From assembly GCA_036514635.1 (NCBI GenBank), contig DATBWU010000102.1, forward strand, positions 1 to 8,124: a DNA stretch of 8,124 nt, in the 5' to 3' direction. Shown one piece after another: positions 1-4,500 of this stretch. The number at the start of each line of letters is the position of its first letter. Position 1 is the stretch's first letter. Under the pieces are notes generated by a model. That model saw only the letters and a program-made list of their open reading frames with translations, made no database searches and had not been told where the DNA came from. The DNA is from DASSFZ01 sp036514635. Lineage in GTDB: Bacteria; Chloroflexota; Anaerolineae; Fen-1058. The translations under genes were made by a program, and so were the position numbers.

Positions 1-8
1 GGGGTGTA

Positions 9-31
9 GCCCGCCGAGTTCATCGGCGGGC
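9..31. repeat. Hairpin module, 9-bp stem, loop GTTCA
   Basis: GCCCGCCGA (9-17) and TCGGCGGGC (23-31) are perfect complements around the 5-nt loop GTTCA. The same design (9-bp stem, ATTCA-type loop, then GGCAC) occurs on the other strand at 8063-8085, with a different stem sequence. Confidence 0.75.
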
Positions 32-66
32 GGGCACAACCTGGCAACGACCCAAGTTTCTGGGTA

Positions 67-113
67 GCGCAGCGAAGAATCTCGCTAGTCGTGCCAAAGA
101 CCCTTCGCTGCGC
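67..113. repeat. 11-bp inverted repeat of a dispersed palindrome
   Basis: GCGCAGCGAAG (67-77) is the exact reverse complement of CTTCGCTGCGC (103-113), with a 25-nt spacer. It resembles a very common bacterial intergenic palindrome containing AGCGAAGAATCTCG; that family assignment is from memory. Confidence 0.65.
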
Positions 114-144
114 AGCAGCGGGGGCGCGCTCGCCTGGCGCGCCG

Positions 145-161
145 CCCGCGCAGAGCGCGGG
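145..161. repeat. GC-rich hairpin downstream of the DegV operon
   Basis: CCCGCGC (145-151) pairs with GCGCGGG (155-161) around an AGA loop. It lies about 64 nt past the DegV stop on the minus strand. No T-tract follows on either strand, so it is not a standard intrinsic terminator, though it could protect the 3' end of the operon mRNA (inference). Confidence 0.5.
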
Positions 162-175
162 ACACGACGAGGCGG

Positions 176-208
176 GGGTGACATGCGGACTAATTCTTTG
201 ACGGCTCC
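176..208 (+). repeat. 33-bp repeat, left copy of inverted pair
   Basis: This 33-mer runs from GGGTGACATGCGG to TTTGACGGCTCC and matches the reverse complement of 7967-7999 at 32 of 33 positions (T at 184 against G). Similarity ends abruptly at both edges. It begins 17 nt beyond the DegV stop codon, so the pair brackets all seven genes. Confidence 0.9.
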
Positions 209-224
209 TTCGTGGATCGATTGC

Positions 225-1085
225 TCATGTACGGGTGTTGCCTTCGTAAATGACGATGCCCAGGCTGTCCGGCCCGATCATGCAGGCCAGCGACGCGCCG
301 TACATCATCACCGGGAAGTATTGGCCAGGGAAGGTCTGCTCCAGCCGCTCCAGCAGCAGGCGCGTGTCGTCGGTGGGCTGTGCGCCGCTCTGCATGATCG
401 CCACGCGCTCGATCGCCGAGAACTCGGACACGAACTCGACCAGTTTCTCGATCGCCTTCTCGCGCGTGCGGACTTTCTCCATCGGCACGATCTCGCCCTC
501 CTCGACGGTGAGAAACGGTTTGATACCCAGCATCGCACCCAGAATCGCCTGGCTTTTGCTCAGTCGCCCGGCGCGCTCCAGGTAGTCCAGCGATTCGGTG
601 AAGTAGACGGCGTACATGTGCGGGACCATCCCGCGCACGATGCGCACCAGTTCGTCGAGCGACTCGCCGCGCGCGGCGGCTTCGGCGGCGGCCTCGACCA
701 GGATGCCCAGCCCCAGCGACGTGTGCATCGAGTCCAGCACCACAATCTTGCCGCGCCCCAGGAACTCGTCGGCGGCCTGCCGCGCCCGCGCGATCGTCTG
801 GTTCATGCGCGACGAGGTGTGGATCGACAGGATTTGCTCGTTGCGCCGGATGCGCGCGGCGTAGAGTGCGCGGAACTCATCGACTGACGGCGGATACACC
901 GACGGCATGTTGGTGTAATGCGGCAGTCGCCGGAAGAATTCCTCCGCCGTGACCTCGACGCCTTCGCGAAAGTGCTGTGCGCCCAGTTGGATAATCTGCG
1001 GCACGACGGTGAGGCCCAACCGCTCCGGTACACCCGGATCGGCGAAGTGCGCGCCGCTATCGGTAATGATGTGAACCTTGCTCAA
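225..1085 (-). CDS. DegV family protein (FakB-type fatty-acid-binding subunit)
   Basis: DegV/FakB proteins bind a fatty acid and present its carboxyl group to the kinase FakA, which makes acyl-phosphate for phospholipid synthesis. Family signs in this 286-aa protein are an N-terminal VHIITDSGAHF (4-14), the second loop ILSIHTSSRMNQT (85-97), LDYLERAGRLSKSQA (166-180), LGIKPFL (186-192) and a C-terminal GPDSLGIVIY (271-280). Length is typical. The start is TTG, only 3 nt after the upstream kinase stop codon, so translation is probably coupled; I see only a weak GAG as ribosome site. Unusually, the normally conserved TTSQPS-type loop reads SVYPPS (62-67), and the His usually near the C-terminal GPG motif is Met269. 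Ligand type is therefore uncertain. The family call is firm; the FakB role rests mainly on adjacency to fakA. Confidence 0.93.
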   Translation of the reverse strand: MSKVHIITDSGAHFADPGVPERLGLTVVPQIIQLGAQHFREGVEVTAEEFFRRLPHYTNMPSVYPPSVDEFRALYAARIRRNEQILSIHTSSRMNQTIARARQAADEFLGRGKIVVLDSMHTSLGLGILVEAAAEAAARGESLDELVRIVRGMVPHMYAVYFTESLDYLERAGRLSKSQAILGAMLGIKPFLTVEEGEIVPMEKVRTREKAIEKLVEFVSEFSAIERVAIMQSGAQPTDDTRLLLERLEQTFPGQYFPVMMYGASLACMIGPDSLGIVIYEGNTRT

Positions 1086-1088
1086 GGC

Positions 1089-2738
1089 TTACTCGACGCT
1101 CAAGATGTAAGGATAGTGCGGCTGGCCGCCCGCGACGATTTCGACTTCAAGATGCTTGTAGCGTTCGCGGATTTTACCGGCCAGTGTCCCGGCGTCTTCG
1201 GCGGTCGCCGAGTCGCCGTAGTAAAGTGTCACCAGTTCGCGCTCGTCCGTGCCAATCTGATCCAGCAGTTGCCAGGCGACGGATTCGATCGAGTCGCCGG
1301 CGGCGGCCAACGTGTCATCCAGCAACCCGATCGGCTGGCCCGCCTTCACTCGCACGCCGTCCATCTCGACGGAGCGTGTGGCGATCGTCAACTCGGCGGT
1401 GCGGACGTGCCCGATCGACGCTTCCATTGATTGGGTGTTCGCGGCCAAATCGGATTGCGGGTTGAAGGCCAGCATCGCCGCAATGCCTTGCGGCACAGTC
1501 TTCGTCGGCACGACGATCACCTGCCGGCCCGGCGCCAGGTCGGCGGCCTGCTGCGCGGCCATGACGACGTTGCCATTGTTCGGCAGCAGGATGACGCGCT
1601 CGCACGGCAGAAAGTTGAGCGCCTTAACGAAGTCCTCTGTGCTGGGGTTCATCGTTTGCCCGCCGGGGATCACGTAAGCCGTTCCCAGACTCTGGAAGAC
1701 CCGCGCCAGCCCGTCGCCGGGCGCGACGGCGATCGTGCCGATGTCGGCGGCGGTGAGTGGGGTGGACGCGCTGCGCGGCCTGAGCTGCGCTGCCTGAAGT
1801 CCGGCGATCTGGTCTTGCAGGTTCTCGATCGCGACTCGAGTGATGGTGCCCAGCGTGAAGGCGTATTCTTGCGTCGTGTAGAAGTTATCGGTGGGAACGT
1901 GGATGTGAATCTTCATCTCGTCGTCGCCGCCGCCGACCTGGATCGATGTGCCAAACCGGGAGAGCTGCTGATACATCCGGTCTAAGTCGAGGCCGGGGTG
2001 CGGCTTCACGTCGAAGACCAATTCGTAATCTTGCCCTTCCTCGACGCCTTCCAGTTTCGCGCCGGGCGTAAATGCCATCGTCGCCGCAATCGGCTCGACC
2101 TCGACCGACTCACCGCGTAAGTGACGCATCATGCCCTCCAGGATGACTACCAGGCCCTGTCCGCCGGCATCGACGACGCCGGCCTGTCGCAAAATCTCCA
2201 GTTGCATGGGCGTGCGGTCCAGGGCTTCCTTCGCCGCCGCCAGCACCTGGTCGAAGACGAACATCAAGTCGCTGCTGACCTTGACGGCGGACTCGGCGGC
2301 CTCGGCAGCGGCCCGCGACACGGACAGAATGGTGCCTTCGACCGGTTTGATCACGCCCTTGTAAGCCGTGGTGCAGCCTTCGCGCATCGCGATGGCGAAA
2401 TCGCCGGCGTTCATCGTGGCGTGATTGTCCAGCCCGCGCGCGAAGCCGCGCCACAGCTGCGAGAGGATCACGCCGGAATTGCCGCGCGCGCCCATCAGCG
2501 CGCCGTGCGCGGTAGCGTGTGCGATGCGATGGATCGTCGCGCCACTGAGTTTTTCCACTTCGGCCCAGGCGGCCTGCATGGTGAGCAGCATGTTCGTGCC
2601 CGTGTCGCCGTCGGGCACGGGGAACACATTGAGCGCGTTGATCGCCTGTTGATTCACGCGCAGCCAGGCCAGGCTGGCCTGCACCATGTCCTTCAGTTGC
2701 GGCCCATCGAGCATCAGGAGCGGTGGTTGATTGGGCAT
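1089..2738 (-). CDS. fakA: FakA-like DAK/DhaL-domain kinase (fatty acid kinase)
   Basis: This is the likely ATP-dependent subunit that phosphorylates fatty acids held by DegV/FakB proteins. From the chosen start it has 549 residues, close to FakA/YloV length. The N-terminal DhaL domain (about 1-205) shows NALNVFPVPDGDTGTNM (34-50), with the Mg-nucleotide aspartates D43 and D45, then GARGNSGVILSQ (83-94) and GVVDAGGQGL (187-196). The middle domain has the MKIHIHVP pair H278/H280, matching two zinc ligands of Staphylococcus aureus FakA; the Cys ligand near GYCTE seems replaced (QDYEL, 236-240). The C-terminal DegV-like domain includes GGQTMNPST (359-367), LPNNGN (385-390) and VPTKTVPQG (410-418). 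ATG at 2738 gives an N-terminus like its homologues. An alternative ATG at 2771 would overlap the upstream stop codon and add 11 residues. DegV follows after 3 nt. Confidence 0.93.
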   Translation of the reverse strand: MPNQPPLLMLDGPQLKDMVQASLAWLRVNQQAINALNVFPVPDGDTGTNMLLTMQAAWAEVEKLSGATIHRIAHATAHGALMGARGNSGVILSQLWRGFARGLDNHATMNAGDFAIAMREGCTTAYKGVIKPVEGTILSVSRAAAEAAESAVKVSSDLMFVFDQVLAAAKEALDRTPMQLEILRQAGVVDAGGQGLVVILEGMMRHLRGESVEVEPIAATMAFTPGAKLEGVEEGQDYELVFDVKPHPGLDLDRMYQQLSRFGTSIQVGGGDDEMKIHIHVPTDNFYTTQEYAFTLGTITRVAIENLQDQIAGLQAAQLRPRSASTPLTAADIGTIAVAPGDGLARVFQSLGTAYVIPGGQTMNPSTEDFVKALNFLPCERVILLPNNGNVVMAAQQAADLAPGRQVIVVPTKTVPQGIAAMLAFNPQSDLAANTQSMEASIGHVRTAELTIATRSVEMDGVRVKAGQPIGLLDDTLAAAGDSIESVAWQLLDQIGTDERELVTLYYGDSATAEDAGTLAGKIRERYKHLEVEIVAGGQPHYPYILSVE

Positions 2739-2763
2739 CTTTTCAGGCAGGCCCCGATGGGCT

Positions 2764-3120
2764 TCAGGCATCCGGATTGCTGACGCGCAGACCCTGCACG
2801 TGGACGTTGATCGGACCGATGGGCACGCCGAGCGCCTTCTCCACGTTGAAGCGCACCAGGTTCTGTAAGCTGGCCGCGACCGACGCGATCCGCGTGCCAT
2901 ACTCGACGATCACGTACAGGTCGATTTCGATGTGATCATCGTCGACCGTCACGCTGACGCCGCGATGCGTGTCACCGGACAGGGAGCGCATCACGCCGTC
3001 GGCGAAGTTCTTGCTGGACAACCCGACGACGCCATAGGCCTGCGTCACGCAGCGCGCGGCGACGCGGGCGATAGCCGTCGGCGAGATTTCGATCCGGCCT
3101 AGCGAGGTCTGCTCAGCCAC
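2764..3120 (-). CDS. Asp23/Gls24 family envelope stress-response protein
   Basis: This small protein (118 aa) belongs to the Asp23/Gls24 (DUF322) family, whose members associate with the envelope in Gram-positives and often precede fakA (B. subtilis yloU-yloV). Visible signs are GRIEISPTAIARVAARCVTQ (8-27), with the usual YGVVGLS continuing, then the alternating hydrophobic strand HIEIDLYVIVEYG (63-75) and a C-terminal INVHVQGLRV segment. There is no signal peptide or membrane helix, so any membrane contact needs a partner. The start is GTG at 3120, supported by a strong GGGAGGG ribosome site (3125-3131). It is the first gene of the three-gene operon with fakA and the DegV gene, and its stop lies within 26 nt of, or overlaps, the fakA start. 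Its biochemical role is not shown by the sequence. Confidence 0.92.
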   Translation of the reverse strand: MAEQTSLGRIEISPTAIARVAARCVTQAYGVVGLSSKNFADGVMRSLSGDTHRGVSVTVDDDHIEIDLYVIVEYGTRIASVAASLQNLVRFNVEKALGVPIGPINVHVQGLRVSNPDA

Positions 3121-3138
3121 TTAGCCCTCCCGATGGTT

Positions 3139-3284
3139 AACCACGAAGGCACAAAGTCCTCTCGGTGTTTTAGAGGCTGTCTGAAAACTCACCACCGGAG
3201 ACTCCACCCCCTGAAGGGGGCAAGCGACACAACGAAACACAAAGAAAACTTGGAGAGGCTTGGTGCCTTGGCGTCTTGGTGGTT
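3139..3284. repeat. Imperfect palindromic element A (AACCACGAAGGCAC type)
   Basis: The left arm AACCACGAAGGCACAAAG (3139-3156) is matched by the reverse complement of 3259-3284, which begins AACCACCAAG and contains AAGGCACCAAG. The core AAGGCAC(A/C)AAG agrees at 10 of 11 positions. It resembles elements B (3651-3724) and C (6690-6754) in style. Its centre appears interrupted by unrelated sequence. Confidence 0.6.
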
Positions 3285-3309
3285 ACCACAGCGACCTTTT
3301 CAGACAGGC
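3175..3309. mobile_element. Possible MITE-like element with 13-bp terminal inverted repeats
   Basis: GGCTGTCTGAAAA (3175-3187) and the reverse complement of TTTTCAGACAGGC (3297-3309) match at 12 of 13 positions and enclose about 110 bp with no coding potential. Ends of this GGCTGTCTGAAAA type resemble termini of some IS elements (from memory). No clear target duplication is visible, so this is tentative. The element overlaps one arm of repeat A. Confidence 0.4.
3207..3220. repeat. CCCCC-TGAA-GGGGG hairpin
   Basis: A 5-bp all-GC stem with a TGAA loop. The same TGAA/TTCA loop type recurs in the hairpins at both window ends. There is no T-tract. Confidence 0.45.
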
Positions 3310-3339
3310 TTTTGGTGACTCGTGGTTAATGGACATCGG

Positions 3340-3368
3340 TTGACGGAAGCAGGCGGCTGTGGTAACAT
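3340..3368 (+). promoter_or_regulatory. Sigma70-type promoter of rpmB
   Basis: The -35 TTGACG (3340-3345) and -10 TAACAT (3363-3368) are separated by exactly 17 bp. Transcription would start near 3375, leaving a leader of about 34 nt before the rpmB ATG. Confidence 0.65.
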
Positions 3369-3395
3369 CACGCCCGCTTGAATCTGCGACTCAAT

Positions 3396-3401
3396 AAGGT
3401 G
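3396..3401 (+). promoter_or_regulatory. Shine-Dalgarno site of rpmB
   Basis: AAGGTG lies 7 nt upstream of the ATG at 3409. It supports that start over the out-of-frame ATG at 3402. Confidence 0.7.
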
Positions 3402-3408
3402 ATGGATC

Positions 3409-3591
3409 ATGGCTAAGTGCAATATCTGCGGCCGAGGGCCGATGTTCGGTCATAACGACACGTTCTCCAAGAAGAAGACGAATCGCCAATTCAATCTGAA
3501 TGTGACCCGGCGGGCGGTCGTGATCAACGGGCAGAAGCGCCGCATGTACGTATGCAATAACTGCCTGAGGACGATGACGCGCACCGCTTAA
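3409..3591 (+). CDS. rpmB: 50S ribosomal protein L28 (bL28)
   Basis: L28 is a structural protein of the large ribosomal subunit. The 60-aa product matches the compact form of the family: MAKCNICGRGPMFGH at the N-terminus, then NRQFNLNV (25-32), RRAVVINGQKRRMYVC and NNCLRT. Two CxxC pairs (C4/C7 and C49/C52) make this the zinc-ribbon (C+) version. The start is fixed by AAGGTG 7 nt upstream, and the gene has its own promoter and a strong terminator, so it is monocistronic. It is the only plus-strand gene in the window, divergent from the asp23-like operon and convergent with rpe. In Firmicutes rpmB is usually co-directional with asp23-fakA, so its inversion here is notable. The identification is secure. 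Confidence 0.97.
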   Translation: MAKCNICGRGPMFGHNDTFSKKKTNRQFNLNVTRRAVVINGQKRRMYVCNNCLRTMTRTA

Positions 3592-3608
3592 CGATTAACG
3601 ATCAATCC
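3588..3608 (+). repeat. Heptamer tandem tract at the rpmB stop codon
   Basis: Three period-7 units, TTAACGA, TTAACGA and TCAATCC. The rpmB stop codon TAA (3589-3591) lies inside the first unit. Confidence 0.55.
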
Positions 3609-3615
3609 CCTCAGC

Positions 3616-3650
3616 AAACGCCCGCTCCAGCGGGCGTTTTGTGTTTCTTA
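3616..3650 (+). terminator. Intrinsic terminator of rpmB
   Basis: AAACGCCCGCT (3616-3626) pairs with AGCGGGCGTTT (3629-3639), leaving a very tight loop (effectively TCCA), and is followed by a T-rich run to 3650. The T-tract is better on the plus strand than on the minus, so it mainly serves rpmB. Confidence 0.88.
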
Positions 3651-3724
3651 TCACCGCCGAGAGCGCAGAGATCGCGGAGCGAACTATCTGTGACCCTCTG
3701 CGTGCTCCGCGTACTCTGCGGTGA
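3651..3724. repeat. Palindromic period-9 element B between rpmB and rpe
   Basis: The arms 3651-3679 and 3696-3724 are inverted copies that match at 22 of 29 positions, around a 16-nt centre. Each arm is built of degenerate 9-mers of the CGCAGAGAT / CGCGGAG type. The right arm ends one nucleotide before the rpe stop codon, so the transcribed RNA could fold just after rpe. It may act as a 3'-end structure (inference). Confidence 0.7.
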
Positions 3725-3725
3725 G

Positions 3726-4412
3726 TCACCGTGAAATCCGCAAAGACGCCATCGCGTTGCGTCGAATCCGTTCGATCGCCGCGCCGACGCCCTCCGGCGC
3801 TTCGAACACAGCGGACCCGGCGACCAGGTGATTCGCCCCCGCCGCCACGATACGCGCGACGGTTTCCGCGCTCACGCCGCCGTCGGCCTCAAGGTCGGCC
3901 TCACTCCCCGCCGCGTCGAGCATTTCTCTCGCGCGAGCCATCTTGTCCAGCGTGCGTTCGATTAGCCCCTGTCCGCCGAAACCGGGATTGACCGTCATCA
4001 CCAGCAGCAGGTCGATATCGCCGATGATTTCCTCGATGGCCGATAACGCGGTGGATGGATTGATGGCGACTCCGGCGCGTTTGCTCAACCCGTGAATGTG
4101 CTGGATTGTCCGATGCAGGTGCGGGCTGACTTCGGCGTGGACGATGATCGTGTCCGAACCGGCCCGGGCAAAGTCAGCCGCGTAGCGCTCCGGCTCGACG
4201 ATCATCAAGTGGGTTTCGATCGGCAAGTGCGTCGATCGGCGGACGGCCTGGACGACGAGCGGGCCGAAGGTGATGTTCGGCACGAAGCGGCCGTCCATCA
4301 CGTCGCACTGAATGGCGTCTGCGCCTGCGGCTTCGACTTCCGCGATCTGGTCGCCGAGCCGGGCAAAATCGGCGGACAAGATGGACGGGACAATCTTAAT
4401 CGGGCGTGGCAT
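3726..4412 (-). CDS. rpe: Ribulose-phosphate 3-epimerase
   Basis: Rpe interconverts ribulose-5-phosphate and xylulose-5-phosphate in the pentose phosphate pathway, using a TIM barrel and a divalent metal. From the ATG at 4412 the product has 228 aa, a normal length. Landmarks, numbered with three extra residues from a TTG at 4421, are VPSILSADFARLG (11-23), DVMDGRFVPNITFGP (40-54), THLMI (70-74), VMTVNPGFGGQ (141-151), EADGGVS (178-184) and AGSAVF (201-206). The catalytic aspartates D40 and D180 and metal ligand H71 are present, but the first metal-binding His of the usual HxDVMDG motif is Gln38 (codon CAG). TTG 4421 would lie upstream of the predicted transcription start, so ATG 4412 is preferred. 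The gene converges on rpmB. Family identity is secure; full activity with Gln38 is an open question. Confidence 0.95.
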   Translation of the reverse strand: MPRPIKIVPSILSADFARLGDQIAEVEAAGADAIQCDVMDGRFVPNITFGPLVVQAVRRSTHLPIETHLMIVEPERYAADFARAGSDTIIVHAEVSPHLHRTIQHIHGLSKRAGVAINPSTALSAIEEIIGDIDLLLVMTVNPGFGGQGLIERTLDKMARAREMLDAAGSEADLEADGGVSAETVARIVAAGANHLVAGSAVFEAPEGVGAAIERIRRNAMASLRISR

Positions 4413-4420
4413 TGGCGGCA

Positions 4421-4449
4421 ATTATACCCGTTCGACACGCGGATTTCAA
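4421..4449 (-). promoter_or_regulatory. Near-consensus promoter of rpe, predicting a leaderless mRNA
   Basis: On the minus strand TTGAAA (4449-4444) is followed after exactly 17 bp by a perfect TATAAT (4426-4421). Transcription would begin near 4414, about 2 nt before the ATG at 4412. No Shine-Dalgarno site precedes that ATG, which fits leaderless translation. Confidence 0.75.
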
Positions 4450-4463
4450 GGGTTATGTCACCA

Positions 4464-4484
4464 GTAAATCGTGAAACGTAAAAC
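4464..4484. repeat. Heptamer tandem tract between rpe promoter and ppk1
   Basis: Three period-7 units, GTAAATC, GTGAAAC and GTAAAAC, followed by a decayed GTGGGCG. It lies just past the ppk1 stop and upstream of the rpe -35. Confidence 0.6.
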
Positions 4485-4500
4485 GTGGGCGCATCCGCTT

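Larger units (their letters stand above)
1..224. other. Non-coding repeat-rich region downstream of the DegV gene
   Basis: No convincing gene lies here. The stretch is a mosaic of palindromic modules: a 9-bp-stem hairpin (9-31), an 11-bp inverted repeat (67-77 with 103-113), a 7-bp-stem GC hairpin (145-161), the palindrome GGCGCGCC (136-143) and a 33-bp sequence (176-208) that recurs inverted at 7967-7999. The segment AGCGAAGAATCTCG followed by CCCTTCGCTGCGC resembles a palindromic repeat that I recall being widely dispersed in Chloroflexota and other environmental genomes; that is memory, not a search. The canonical form would run almost directly from CTTCGCTGCGC into GGGTGACA, so 114-175 may be a secondary insertion (inference). 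Confidence 0.6.
3121..3408. other. Divergent intergenic region between the asp23-like operon and rpmB
   Basis: This 288-bp gap must hold promoters for both directions. The rpmB promoter is clear (3340-3368); I found no convincing minus-strand promoter for the asp23-like operon. The rest is repeats: an AACCACGAAGG-type element, a pair of 13-bp inverted ends (3175-3187 and 3297-3309) and a small CCCCC-TGAA-GGGGG hairpin (3207-3220). Confidence 0.7.

Noticed and set aside
183..887. 234-codon plus-strand frame overlapping the DegV gene
   Set aside because: Antisense shadow of a conserved DegV protein; its composition (rich in R, H, Q, D) is typical of reverse-strand reading of GC-rich genes.
2739..2900. 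N-terminal extension of FakA up to 2900
   Set aside because: The added residues are an Arg/Ser-rich out-of-frame reading of the asp23-like gene; homologues begin near the ATG at 2738.
3133..3318. Small plus-strand frame (61 codons) upstream of rpmB
   Set aside because: It runs through repeat element A and the candidate MITE, has no ribosome site and no conserved pattern, so it is probably not a gene.
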